64,000 bases of DNA, taken from the NCBI RefSeq assembly GCF_900119185.1, contig NZ_FPJE01000006.1, positions 124,001 through 188,000 of the forward strand. Direction: 5' to 3'. The translations under genes were made by a program, and so were the position numbers. Below are positions 9,139 through 17,659 of this stretch, in pieces (the stretch's first letter is position 1; the number at the start of each line of letters is the position of its first letter). Origin of the DNA: Sinomicrobium oceani (GTDB lineage Bacteria > Bacteroidota > Bacteroidia > Flavobacteriales > Flavobacteriaceae). Below the pieces are notes generated by a model. It had not been told where the DNA came from, did not search any database, and saw nothing but the letters and a program-made list of their open reading frames with translations.

Positions 9139-9690
9139 TTAAATTGAAATGTTATTTCTTTTCGCAATTTTTCTCAGATTGGTCAGGGCATAACGCATTC
9201 TTCCGAGAGACGTGTTGATGTTGACACCCATTTCTTCGGATATTTCCTTAAAAGTCATATCTCTGTAAATCCGCATGATGATAACATCCTGCTGATCGGG
9301 CGGGAGTTCTTCGATAAGTCGTTTTACCCGGTTTTCGGTTTGTTGTCGGATGAGGTGTTTTTCCGCATCAGGAGATCCGTCTTCAATACCCGATAAAAAA
9401 CTGAAATCCTCGAAATTCCGGAAAATACGTTTTCGCTGTGTCTGCCGGAAATGATCTATAACCAGGTTATGAGCTATTCGCATAACCCAGGACAAAAATT
9501 TGCCTTCCTCACTGTATTCCCCTTTTTTAAGGGTTTTGACCATTTTTATAAAAGTTTCCTGAAAGATGTCTTCTGTAATATTCTTGTCCAGTACTTTGGA
9601 AAAAATAAAGTTGTATATCTTCTGGGAATGCCGGGTAATAAATACTTCAATAATCTTGTCGTTTTCGGGTATTACACTTTTTACTTCCAT
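9139..9690 (-). CDS. ECF RNA polymerase sigma-70 factor
   Basis: Sigma region 2 (FSKVLDKNITEDIFQETFIKM, GKFLSWVMRIAHNLVIDHFR) and region 4 (LPPDQQDVIIMRIYRDMTF, KEISEEMGVNINTSLGRMRYAL) are both complete. The ATG at 9690 (MEVKSVIPEND...) is preferred because flavobacterial relatives typically begin MEVK; an upstream TTG at 9720 would add ten residues. This is the housekeeping-like flavobacterial ECF type that is not paired with an obvious anti-sigma factor. It starts 37 bp after the S24-type repressor gene on the same strand, so the repressor, sigma factor and SPOR-like protein probably form one transcription unit. Confidence 0.92.
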   Translation of the reverse strand: MEVKSVIPENDKIIEVFITRHSQKIYNFIFSKVLDKNITEDIFQETFIKMVKTLKKGEYSEEGKFLSWVMRIAHNLVIDHFRQTQRKRIFRNFEDFSFLSGIEDGSPDAEKHLIRQQTENRVKRLIEELPPDQQDVIIMRIYRDMTFKEISEEMGVNINTSLGRMRYALTNLRKIAKRNNISI

Positions 9691-9727
9691 GCTGGGGCAA
9701 TTTTCTGTCTCGATATCCAATTACTAA

Positions 9728-10438
9728 TTAACAGTCCTTTTTCACCTGTTCCAGCGACAATGTGCTGGTTACCTGCCATGCCTCGGTGATTTCTTCGATA
9801 GGCATTACAATGTTGTTGGGGAAATTACTGTTGTCGTTCATCAGGTTGAGGATATAAGGATTATTGGAATCTTTCATCACCCTGTTGATATGGATGCCTC
9901 GCAGTTTACTGACAAGAACACAAACCGAGCTGTCTTCGATTTTGTTGCGGTCGGTGATCTTTTCTCCTATGACATATGTTCCTTCACGCAATGTAGGGGA
10001 CATGGATACCCCTGCCATTTGAAATGCCCTGGTCTCCGGGTTCGAAAAAGCAAAAGGAAGACTGCATTTAGGCATTTTGTCCAGAAAATCATCTTTCTGA
10101 TAGTTCGATACATACTGGTAGTGGGCTTCAATAGGTATAGCCAGTATACTGTTTGCGGTGCGATTTCTCGTATATTCGTTCGAGAAAAGGGTGTTGAGGT
10201 CAATGTCGAGCATATTACAGATCGAGATAATAAGCTCGTAATCCAGGCTGTTTCTCCTTTTCCAGGTAGAAATGGTGTTGGGCTTCACATCGAGCACGCG
10301 CGACAGTTCGATGTTGGTGTGAATGCCAAGGTGGCTTTTCAATTTTTTCAGTAGAAGAGTGACGTCTACATTGTAATCCCTTTTTAGGGTGATGTCGGGA
10401 TTACATTCATTGGTTGTTTCGATAGTATTATATTTCAT
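9728..10438 (-). CDS. Phage-repressor-like regulator: HTH plus S24 peptidase-like domain
   Basis: 236 residues. Residues ~25-85 form a CI-type HTH (LLLKKLKSHLGIHTNIELSR, LDVKPNTISTWKRRNSLDYE). The C-terminal domain carries the S24/LexA signature MAGVSMSPTLREGTYVIGE with the nucleophile Ser. Where the catalytic Lys is expected, in the strand after a LVSKLRG segment, I read IHINRVMK, with Asn in the Lys position. Autocleavage may therefore be lost and the domain may only dimerise or sense a ligand. No other phage genes are nearby. It lies just upstream of the ECF sigma gene, which it could control. Other choices of the Lys position cannot be excluded without an alignment. Confidence 0.85.
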   Translation of the reverse strand: MKYNTIETTNECNPDITLKRDYNVDVTLLLKKLKSHLGIHTNIELSRVLDVKPNTISTWKRRNSLDYELIISICNMLDIDLNTLFSNEYTRNRTANSILAIPIEAHYQYVSNYQKDDFLDKMPKCSLPFAFSNPETRAFQMAGVSMSPTLREGTYVIGEKITDRNKIEDSSVCVLVSKLRGIHINRVMKDSNNPYILNLMNDNSNFPNNIVMPIEEITEAWQVTSTLSLEQVKKDC

Positions 10439-10485
10439 AACAAAGAATTATTAGTATTCTCAATAGGTTATTTATGTTCATTGTT

Positions 10486-10625
10486 AAGTTCTGAAACCAC
10501 GCTGTTGGCAAAATGAGAGTGATCCGCCGGGAAATACCCGAAATGTTACTACCGTAGCGGACAACTTGAAACGGGCAGTGCATAAAACCGGATAGCGTGG
10601 TTTTAATGGTTCAGAACTTTTTTGG
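10486..10625. other. Long-range inverted repeat, candidate structured RNA
   Basis: AAGTTCTGAA..CCACGC (10486-10502) is mirrored by GCGTGGTTT..TTCAGAACTT (10595-10619) and a T-run follows on the plus strand. Between the arms TCCGC and GCGGA can pair around CGGGAAATACCCG. The shape is that of a small multi-helix RNA ending in a terminator. The segment lies in the 465-bp gap between the repressor gene and the response-regulator gene; strand and function are not known. Confidence 0.4.
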
Positions 10626-10790
10626 TTTGGGGGAGATATATCGTGTAATCCCTTATGCCCAAAAATATGGAGGAAGCTTGTCTTTTGGGCTTTAAGGTCT
10701 ATAGTACTTGTTCGGCACCGATGTAGAACTTGTTCTAATGCCGGATAAGAATTGACAGGCAGGCGGTAATGTGGAAAGTCTCGTTATATG

Positions 10791-10833
10791 AAAAAATGGC
10801 GCATAGAGAGCAGAAATGCATCAATATGCGCCA
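10791..10833 (-). terminator. Terminator of the LuxR-type response regulator gene
   Basis: TGGCGCATA (10797-10805) pairs with TATGCGCCA (10825-10833). On the minus strand the hairpin is followed by six T, about 70 bases after the response-regulator stop codon. A second small hairpin (CGTTAT/ATAACG, 10840-10855) lies just before it. Confidence 0.8.
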
Positions 10834-10903
10834 AAGGGTCGTTATGGCAATAACGAATGTGATAAAATAGCCTGAATTAATTTCTGGTCTGCCCGGTCTT
10901 TTG

Positions 10904-11587
10904 TCAGATTGCAAAAACAGGAGCATCGTAGTAATTGAAGATCTCTATGAGCTCTGTCACATTGCTGATATCCAGTTTTTTGAATATACGCATTTTGTGT
11001 GTGCTCACGGTAGATTTCTTCAGGTCCAGGATGTTCACGATCTCAAGATTACCATTTCCTTTTGCGATAAGCCTGGCAATTTCGAGTTCGCGATTAGACA
11101 GGCTGTTCAGCGGATTCTTTACAGGTTTACCCTGTTGTAGTGAGGATTCCTGTAAAAAATGTTTTGTGACCGACCTGCTTACATAGGTGTCTCCGTTGAT
11201 AACTTCCGTGATGGCTTCTTCGATTTCTTCTTTAGAACTGTGTTTGTGAAGATATCCGTTTGCACCCGCATGGATGAATCGCATAGCATATCTCTTTTCA
11301 CTCAGTGCAGAAAACATCAGAATTTTAACGTCCGGTGAAATGGAGCGTATGACACTGATCATTTCCGTGCCGATACCGTTAGGGATGTCAATATCGAGAA
11401 TGATCAGTTCAAAATATTCCTTTTTCAGAATAGTAATGGTCTGCGAGAAATCTTCAATAGAAGTGATCTTAGCTCCTGGAAGAAAATCTTCGATAATTCG
11501 GGAGATAGCAAATTGTATGACAATGTGGTCGTCAACTAGTAGAATGGGGTATTTTTCTCTCATGGATACATCGTTTTGATTTAACAT
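10904..11587 (-). CDS. Orphan LuxR/NarL-type response regulator
   Basis: 227 residues. The receiver domain has the acidic pair DD at 19-20 (ILLVDDHIV), the phospho-acceptor D65 (LIILDIDIPNG) and the conserved Lys (YLHKHSS, ~115). The output domain from ~157 is a LuxR HTH (LSNRELEIARLIAKGNG, KKSTVSTHKMRIFKKLDISN). No histidine kinase lies next to it, so its partner is elsewhere or it is controlled differently. An internal ATG at 11566 (MREKYPILL) is an equally plausible start. It is divergent from the gldN gene across a 384-bp gap and has its own terminator. Confidence 0.92.
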   Translation of the reverse strand: MLNQNDVSMREKYPILLVDDHIVIQFAISRIIEDFLPGAKITSIEDFSQTITILKKEYFELIILDIDIPNGIGTEMISVIRSISPDVKILMFSALSEKRYAMRFIHAGANGYLHKHSSKEEIEEAITEVINGDTYVSRSVTKHFLQESSLQQGKPVKNPLNSLSNRELEIARLIAKGNGNLEIVNILDLKKSTVSTHKMRIFKKLDISNVTELIEIFNYYDAPVFAI

Positions 11588-11971
11588 TATGGGGTTATCT
11601 GTCTATACTTTACGAGGGGTGATCCACTATTTCCAATGCCAATATAGTAATTTTTTAATTATAGCCCGATCTGCCGGTAGGAATTGAGAAAATAAGGAAG
11701 ATATGACGCTGTAATGTCTTTTTGAGATTATTTTTACATTCTTTATCCTGTGAAATGAAATTTTATTGAGGTAAAAGATTTATTTTGCACAATAATATGC
11801 TTTTTGTGGAGTTAATGTTCGTAAATGGTGTATGACTTTTTTCGAGGTGAGATTACTTCGTTCAGGTTGGTTTAGGTTCTAATCACCTGTTTGTTAGTTT
11901 TTTGAGGCTAAATGTTAAAGTTTTAAATTACAGGACTACGGGTCTTGTACTAAATTAAAAAGATAAGAAAT
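11588..11971. other. Divergent intergenic region (response regulator / gldN)
   Basis: 384 bp, AT-rich, with no open frame of note. It must hold the promoters of both flanking genes. A near-match to the Bacteroidota -7 box (TATTTTG, one T short) occurs around 11780, and the gldN start is preceded by AAATTAAAAAGATAAGAAAT. No convincing operator or terminator was found. Confidence 0.4.
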
Positions 11972-12871
11972 ATGGTTTGTAGGGGGATTTTAGCTGTTGT
12001 TATACTGCTCATGACCTGGAATATCAGTGGACAGACAAATATTCTCAATGCCAAGAGGCCGGAAGATATCGGTAAAAAAACTCAGGCTCAGGAAAATGCC
12101 GGGCCGGATGTGCCTTTGGAATATGGCTATGTAGAGGAGCGGGATATCCTGTGGTCCAAAATGGTCTGGGAAGTTATAGATCTTAACGAAAGGGTTAATT
12201 TTCCTTTGTATTATCCCGTAAACGGCTCAGGAGGAAGCACGGGCAGGCAGTCGCTTTACGATGTGATGGTAACCAATATCAAAAACGGAAAGATCAAGGA
12301 TATATATTCTGATTCTTATTTTTCCGAAAAACGAAATTTCGGAGAGCTGGAAGCTACGCTGTCCAAAGTAGACACGACCGATCTCGGATACGAACAGATA
12401 AACGCCGGAGAGCAGGTCTCGGAAATGTATATCGACCGTCGTGATCTGTCGTCTGCAGATATCGTGGAATACCATATTAAAGGACTCTGGTATTTCGATA
12501 AGCGGCAGGGAGAGTTGAAGTATCGTTTGCTGGGGATAGCTCCAGTGGCACCGGATGTGAATTTTATGGATGCAGGTATAGATGACGGTTCTAACCTCGT
12601 GGAGCTTTTCTGGGTATGGTACCCGAGTTCGAGGCAGGTTTTTCATGAGGCTAAGGCATTTAATGTTTCCAATTCCGGAATTCCAATCTCTTTTGATCAC
12701 CTGTTGAATGCAAGGAGATTCAATGCGGTAATCTATAAGGAAGAGAACGTTTATGGAGACCGGGAGATCCGGGATTACATTCCGGATAATGCGATGTTTC
12801 AGCTCATGGAGGCGCAGCGTATAGAAGAGGAGATCCGTAATTTCGAACAGGACGTATGGAAAAACGAATGA
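11972..12871 (+). CDS. gldN: GldN-type gliding motility / T9SS protein
   Basis: 299 residues with an N-terminal signal peptide (VILLMTWNISGQ). The body matches the GldN family: DVPLEYGYVEERDILWSKMV, WEVIDLNERVNFPLYYPVN, LYDVMVTNIKNGKI, GLWYFDKRQGELKYRLLGIAP and a closing DVWKNE. GldN is a periplasmic component that, with the GldK lipoprotein, forms the ring structure of the type IX secretion machine. Normally it ends a gldKLMN operon; here no gldL or gldM precedes it, only a 384-bp gap and a divergent regulator. The FAD oxidoreductase that follows gldN in many flavobacteria is still present. It could be a relocated gldN or a gldO-like paralogue. A terminator follows directly. Confidence 0.9.
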   Translation: MVCRGILAVVILLMTWNISGQTNILNAKRPEDIGKKTQAQENAGPDVPLEYGYVEERDILWSKMVWEVIDLNERVNFPLYYPVNGSGGSTGRQSLYDVMVTNIKNGKIKDIYSDSYFSEKRNFGELEATLSKVDTTDLGYEQINAGEQVSEMYIDRRDLSSADIVEYHIKGLWYFDKRQGELKYRLLGIAPVAPDVNFMDAGIDDGSNLVELFWVWYPSSRQVFHEAKAFNVSNSGIPISFDHLLNARRFNAVIYKEENVYGDREIRDYIPDNAMFQLMEAQRIEEEIRNFEQDVWKNE

Positions 12872-12904
12872 TACTGTTCTAAAATATATTCTAAAATCTC
12901 AAAG

Positions 12905-12931
12905 AAACGCCCGTACTGTTCGGGCGTTTTA
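12905..12931 (+). terminator. Terminator after gldN
   Basis: AAACGCCCG pairs with CGGGCGTTT around a 7-base loop, running into TTTATATTTTTG, 33 bp after the gldN stop codon. Confidence 0.85.
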
Positions 12932-12939
12932 TATTTTTG
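12932..12939 (+). promoter_or_regulatory. TAnnTTTG -7 box before FAD oxidoreductase
   Basis: TATTTTTG ends four bases before the ATG at 12944. Such a short distance implies a nearly leaderless mRNA. It directly follows the gldN terminator, so this gene is probably transcribed independently. Confidence 0.5.
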
Positions 12940-12943
12940 TGCG

Positions 12944-13999
12944 ATGACAACAGACTATATTATAGTAGGTCTCGGATTAGCCGGTATTGCCTTTTGCGAG
13001 CAGCTTCGGGATCACGGTAAGGAATTTATGGTGTTTGACGGAGGTTCGCAGCAATCTTCTACCGTAGCAGGCGGGGTCTATAATCCCATTGTTCTGAAAC
13101 GTTTTACGGCAGCGTGGAAAGCTGCGGAACAGTTGCCGAAAGCCATATCGCTTTACGGAAAACTTGAAAAAAGGTTCTCCGGGCAGTTGGTATATCCCAT
13201 GCCGGTTTACCGGAAATTTGCCTCTGTAGAAGAACAGAACCTCTGGTTCGAGGCGGCTGATAAACCAGTGCTGTCCGATTTTTTATCAGTCAGAATGATC
13301 CATAACGATAATCCTCATGTCAGGGCTCCGCATGGTTTCGGAGAAGTACAGCATACCGGGCGGATTGCAGTAAAGACCCTGCAGGATAACTATACCCGGG
13401 AACTGCTCGCGGCAGGGAAACTCCGGCAGGAAACTTTGGTCTACAACGCTTTGGAATTTCAGGACGATAAGGTGCGATACCAGGATGTCGAAGCAGCGCA
13501 TATCGTTTTTGCCGAAGGCTTCGGCATGCTGTCCAATCCCTTTTTCGATTACCTGCCTTTGCAGGGGGCAAAGGGTGAATTGCTAACCATCGAAGCCCCT
13601 GGATTGGGAATAGATTTTATCCTGAAATCGTCTGTATTTCTTATTCCCGTCGGTGGAGATGTATATAAAGTAGGTGCTACCTATAACTGGCAGGATAAAA
13701 CCAATGAGACCACCGAAAGAGCAAAAGAAGAACTACTCGGTAAACTAAAGCCGCTTTTGGACTGCTCGTACCGACTGATAGGACAGGAGGCCGGCATCAG
13801 ACCTACGGTATCCGACAGAAGGCCGCTTGCGGGCAGGCATCCAAAGTATGAGCATATGTACGTGCTCAACGGGCTCGGAACCCGTGGTACACTCACAGGA
13901 CCTTACATGGCCGAACAATTATTTCGCCTTATCGAAGCAGGAATACCTTTAGAGGAGGAAATTAATATCGATCGGTTTCGTGCCCGTTACAGTGGGTGA
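12944..13999 (+). CDS. NAD(P)/FAD-dependent oxidoreductase (DAO superfamily)
   Basis: 351 residues. The N-terminus is a Rossmann FAD fold (YIIVGLGLAGIAFCEQL, GxGxxG-like) with VAGGVYNPIVLKRF resembling the substrate side of glycine/D-amino-acid oxidase relatives. The C-terminal part has the second flavin contact (YVLNGLGTRGTLTGPYMAEQL) and GIRPTVSDRRPLAGRHP, typical of DAO-superfamily enzymes. Substrate is unknown. It is commonly found right behind gldN in flavobacteria, a conserved neighbourhood without a proven functional link. It converges with the DUF983 gene, 8 bp apart. Confidence 0.88.
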   Translation: MTTDYIIVGLGLAGIAFCEQLRDHGKEFMVFDGGSQQSSTVAGGVYNPIVLKRFTAAWKAAEQLPKAISLYGKLEKRFSGQLVYPMPVYRKFASVEEQNLWFEAADKPVLSDFLSVRMIHNDNPHVRAPHGFGEVQHTGRIAVKTLQDNYTRELLAAGKLRQETLVYNALEFQDDKVRYQDVEAAHIVFAEGFGMLSNPFFDYLPLQGAKGELLTIEAPGLGIDFILKSSVFLIPVGGDVYKVGATYNWQDKTNETTERAKEELLGKLKPLLDCSYRLIGQEAGIRPTVSDRRPLAGRHPKYEHMYVLNGLGTRGTLTGPYMAEQLFRLIEAGIPLEEEINIDRFRARYSG

Positions 14000-14007
14000 C
14001 CCCGCGA

Positions 14008-14412
14008 TCAGGATATTTTTGGATCTTTTGTGTTTTTTCCTGCGTCCGGATCGTATTTAATAAAGAAATTGATCCAGATGTTTCGGGATAGCCTCATGAT
14101 TACGGGCATAAATACGATAAGGGTTCCCATAATGGCAAAAAAAGCTGTCTTTAGTCCGGTGCCTATAAACAGGAAAGAGATGACAAAGGCCGCCACTGCA
14201 AAAGCTGTCCCTACCCCATAGCTCACGTACATTGCCCCGTAGAAAAACGAAGGTTCTATTTTGTATCTTGTGCCGCAATGCGAACACTTTTCGTTCATTT
14301 TTAAAGTCTTGGAAGGGGGGTATGGATTTTTGTACGAATACATGCTTTCCTGCTGACATTTCGGGCAGGTGCCTGTCAGAATGCTATATAAGCGTGTTCC
14401 TTTTTTTAACAT
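14008..14412 (-). CDS. DUF983 membrane protein with two CxxC zinc-ribbon pairs
   Basis: 134 residues. Two Cys pairs (CPKC at ~16 and CSHCG at ~43) form a zinc-ribbon-like N-terminal region, followed by two transmembrane segments (VGTAFAVAAFVISFLFIGTG and AFFAIMGTLIVFMPVIM). This layout is that of the DUF983 family, common in Bacteroidota and Alphaproteobacteria, sometimes near cytochrome oxidase genes as here. Molecular function is not established. Confidence 0.88.
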   Translation of the reverse strand: MLKKGTRLYSILTGTCPKCQQESMYSYKNPYPPSKTLKMNEKCSHCGTRYKIEPSFFYGAMYVSYGVGTAFAVAAFVISFLFIGTGLKTAFFAIMGTLIVFMPVIMRLSRNIWINFFIKYDPDAGKNTKDPKIS

Positions 14413-14650
14413 GTGGGGATGGGATTTACTGAAAACTGCATCAAAATTACAAAATATAAGATTATTAATAAACCCTTGGGACGGGCGTAGCTTCGCAGGC
14501 CCGAAAAAAATACGTTTCTTTGCAGCGATTTTTAGATAAAGTAAGTTCAGGTCGTGTGTTTTATAGCTTTTACGCTACGATTGTCTTTGGGGTATTTTTT
14601 TATTCTGAGGAGATTATCCTGGACGAAAATAGAAAAGGAAATAACAGGTC

Positions 14651-16558
14651 ATGCTCAATATTCATAATTTATCGGTTTCCTTCGGGGGAGAATTTCTTTT
14701 TGAAGAGGTGTCGTTTCGCCTCAATCCTGGAGACAGGGTAGGACTTATCGGGAAAAACGGTGCCGGGAAATCAACCATGTTGAAACTGCTTTCCTCCGAG
14801 ATGCGTCCGGATACAGGTGTCATTGCATTTGATAAAGATGTACGTGTGGGGTTTCTGAAGCAGGATATAGATTTTATTCAGGGACGTACCGTACTCGAAG
14901 AGGCTTATCAGGCTTTCGAAGAGATTAAGGCTCTGGAATTACAGCTCGATGACATCAACCGTAAGCTCGCCGAGCGGACCGATTACGAAAGTGAAGGCTA
15001 TCATCAATTAATGGTAGACCTGAGCGACATTACTCATCATTACGAGATCCTTGGAGGGTATAATTACCAGGGAGATACCGAAAAGGTGCTTCAGGGACTC
15101 GGTTTTAAAAGAGAAGATTTTGATAAACTCACCGATACGTTTTCCGGTGGATGGCGTATGCGGATAGAGCTTGCCAAGTTGTTGCTTCAGAGCAATGATG
15201 TGCTGTTGCTCGATGAGCCTACGAACCACCTGGATATCGAGTCTATAATCTGGCTCGAACAGTTTTTACAGCGGTATTCCGGAGCGGTGGTTATTGTGTC
15301 TCACGATAAAATGTTCCTCGATAATGTGACTAACCGTACCATAGAGATTTCCCTCGGTAAAATATACGATTATAACAAACCGTATTCGGAATATCTCGTG
15401 TTGCGTAACGAGATACGTGAACAACAGATGAATGCCAGGAAAAACCAGGACAAACAAATACAGCAGGCAGAGCGGCTGATCGAGAAGTTCCGGGCAAAGG
15501 CTACCAAAGCTTCCATGGCACAATCGCTCATGAAAAAGCTCGATAAGATCGAACGGGTGGAGGTTGACGAAGAGGACAGCAGTGTGATGCATGTAAAGTT
15601 CCCGGTGTCCGTACAGCCCGGAAAAGTGGTTATCGAAGCCGAAGAAGTTGCCAAGCATTATGGGGAGAAAAAAGTACTCGAAAATATAGATCTTCTGGTG
15701 GAAAGAGGTAGTAAAATAGCTTTCGTCGGGCAAAACGGACAGGGCAAAACTACGTTGGCCAAGATCATCGTCGGGGAGTTGAGCCATAAAGGGAATGTAA
15801 AACTCGGACACAATGTGCAACTGGGATATTTTGCACAGAACCAGGCCGAGTACCTGGACGGGGAAAAGACCGTGCTTGGACTTATGGAAGATTCGGCAAA
15901 CGATACCAACAGGAGTAAGGTCAGGGATATGCTCGGTGCATTTTTGTTCCGAGGAGACGATGTGGACAAAAAGATAAAGGTGCTTTCCGGTGGAGAGCGA
16001 AATCGGCTTGCGTTATGCAAAATGTTACTCGATCCGTTTAATGTGCTGGTCATGGATGAGCCAACGAACCACCTGGATATCAAATCGAAAAATGTCTTGA
16101 AACAAGCCTTGCAGAATTTTGAAGGGACATTGTTGTTAGTCTCTCACGACAGGGATTTTCTCCAGGGACTGACCGATTCTGTTTTCGAATTCAAAGAAGG
16201 AGCGATCAAGGAGTACCTCGGGGATATTAACTTCTTTCTGGAGCAACGTAATGTGTCCGATTTCAGAGCTGTGGAAAAGGCTGCTGCAGAGAAAATACAG
16301 AAAGAAGACGATAAAGATACCAGGCGTTCTTATGAAGATCAGAAAAAGCGGAAGGCTCTCAAAAACAGGTTGAGTAAGGTAGAATCCAGGATCACCGGCC
16401 TGGAGAAAGAGATTAAGGCTGCCGATGCCAAACTGGCGGCCGACTATGACAGGCTTGTAAATGACACTTCCTTTTTCGGCGATTACGAACGGAAAAAAAA
16501 GGAACTGAAAGCGCTTACAGCGGAATGGGAAGAATTGATGATGACGCTGGATGAATAG
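14651..16558 (+). CDS. ABC-F family ATP-binding protein
   Basis: 635 residues with two complete nucleotide-binding domains and no membrane spans. Domain 1: Walker A GKNGAGKST (34-42), signature FSGGWRMR, Walker B VLLLDEPTNHLD. Domain 2: GQNGQGKTT, LSGGERNRLALCKML, VLVMDEPTNHLD. Between them lies the charged ABC-F linker (about 245-305, MNARKNQDKQIQQAERLIEK), and a C-terminal coiled coil (about 555-635) suggests the Uup-like subgroup. ABC-F proteins act on ribosomes rather than in transport; target and subclass cannot be fixed by eye. The start is the ATG at 14651 shortly after GGAAATAACAGGTC. Confidence 0.93.
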   Translation: MLNIHNLSVSFGGEFLFEEVSFRLNPGDRVGLIGKNGAGKSTMLKLLSSEMRPDTGVIAFDKDVRVGFLKQDIDFIQGRTVLEEAYQAFEEIKALELQLDDINRKLAERTDYESEGYHQLMVDLSDITHHYEILGGYNYQGDTEKVLQGLGFKREDFDKLTDTFSGGWRMRIELAKLLLQSNDVLLLDEPTNHLDIESIIWLEQFLQRYSGAVVIVSHDKMFLDNVTNRTIEISLGKIYDYNKPYSEYLVLRNEIREQQMNARKNQDKQIQQAERLIEKFRAKATKASMAQSLMKKLDKIERVEVDEEDSSVMHVKFPVSVQPGKVVIEAEEVAKHYGEKKVLENIDLLVERGSKIAFVGQNGQGKTTLAKIIVGELSHKGNVKLGHNVQLGYFAQNQAEYLDGEKTVLGLMEDSANDTNRSKVRDMLGAFLFRGDDVDKKIKVLSGGERNRLALCKMLLDPFNVLVMDEPTNHLDIKSKNVLKQALQNFEGTLLLVSHDRDFLQGLTDSVFEFKEGAIKEYLGDINFFLEQRNVSDFRAVEKAAAEKIQKEDDKDTRRSYEDQKKRKALKNRLSKVESRITGLEKEIKAADAKLAADYDRLVNDTSFFGDYERKKKELKALTAEWEELMMTLDE

Positions 16559-16667
16559 ACTCGGTTCTGCCGGAAAACAGCTGCCGAATATTAAATTTTA
16601 ACGTTTTACAGAGATGAGGGTCTCCAAAATATCTATGGTCAAAATTCCTCGTTTATAATTTAAACGG

Positions 16668-16675
16668 TATCTTTG
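16668..16675 (+). promoter_or_regulatory. TAnnTTTG -7 box for the oxidase cluster
   Basis: TATCTTTG lies 19 bases before the ctaB start codon. I see no clear -33 TTTG at the right distance, so only the -7 element is claimed. Confidence 0.5.
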
Positions 16676-16694
16676 CACCCGATTATCCGAAAAG

Positions 16695-17606
16695 ATGAAG
16701 ACGGCTATACGAACTACGACAAAAACAGGAACGTTTGCACAGGCTCTGGAAGATTTTAAACAACTCACCAAAGTAGGCCTTGCGGTCAGTGTGGTCTTTT
16801 CTTCTGTTGCAGGATATTTTCTTGGTGCGGAAGCCATAGAGTACAAGGCGCTTTTGTTGTTGATGATCGGTGGATATTTTATGGTAGGAGCATCTAATGC
16901 TTATAACCAGATTATCGAACGCGATCTGGATGCCCTGATGAAACGTACGATGAACAGGCCAATCCCTTCCGGGAGAATGTCTGTGAATACGGCCTTTATT
17001 ATCGCTACCGTATGTGCAGTGCTGGGTATTGTGATTTTGTATATGGTCAATCCCAAGACGGCCATGTTCGGAGCTATTTCGATCTTTCTGTATACCAGTG
17101 TGTACACTCCGCTAAAAACCAAAACCCCGCTTTCCGTATTTGTAGGAGCATTTCCCGGAGCCATTCCTTTCATGCTGGGATGGGTAGCAGCTACCAATAA
17201 ATTCGGTATAGAACCCGGAACCCTTTTTATGATACAGTTTTTCTGGCAGTTTCCTCATTTCTGGGCGATAGGCTGGTTGTTGTATGACGATTATAAAAAG
17301 GCGGGATATTATATGTTGCCTACAGGAAAAAAGGACAATGCTACGGCATTGCAAGTGATTATGTATACCATTTGGATGATCGTTGTGTCTGTGTTTCCGG
17401 TAACAGGATTAACAGGAAGTCTGCATTTGTCCGTAGCAGGAGCAGTAATTGTAGCTGTTCTGGGAGTGGGGATGCTGTATTTTGCCATTCGTCTGTATCA
17501 CGAAAAAGACAATGCGGCTGCCAAGAAGCTTATGCTGGCCAGTGTGTCCTATATTACCCTGGTGCAGATGGTGTATGTGGCAGATAAATTTATAGGCGGA
17601 TATTAA
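16695..17606 (+). CDS. ctaB: Protoheme IX farnesyltransferase
   Basis: 303 residues, about eight or nine membrane helices. The UbiA-family prenyl-diphosphate site is visible at 67-79 (SNAYNQIIERDLD) followed by RTMNRPIPSG, and a second polar motif appears as YTPLKTKTP plus DYKKAGYYMLP. The enzyme adds a farnesyl group to heme b to make heme O for heme-copper oxidases. It leads a run of oxidase genes on the same strand (two subunit III genes, subunit IV, SCO), which fits its role in oxidase assembly. Confidence 0.95.
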   Translation: MKTAIRTTTKTGTFAQALEDFKQLTKVGLAVSVVFSSVAGYFLGAEAIEYKALLLLMIGGYFMVGASNAYNQIIERDLDALMKRTMNRPIPSGRMSVNTAFIIATVCAVLGIVILYMVNPKTAMFGAISIFLYTSVYTPLKTKTPLSVFVGAFPGAIPFMLGWVAATNKFGIEPGTLFMIQFFWQFPHFWAIGWLLYDDYKKAGYYMLPTGKKDNATALQVIMYTIWMIVVSVFPVTGLTGSLHLSVAGAVIVAVLGVGMLYFAIRLYHEKDNAAAKKLMLASVSYITLVQMVYVADKFIGGY

Positions 17607-17659
17607 TGGGGTAACAAACAACCGGTTTTTCCGGGATAGCTAACAGCGAAGGATTATAT

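Noticed and set aside
14480-14509. GC-rich hairpin followed by an A-run before the ABC-F gene
   Set aside because: On neither strand is it followed by a T-run in the right direction for a terminator of an adjacent gene.
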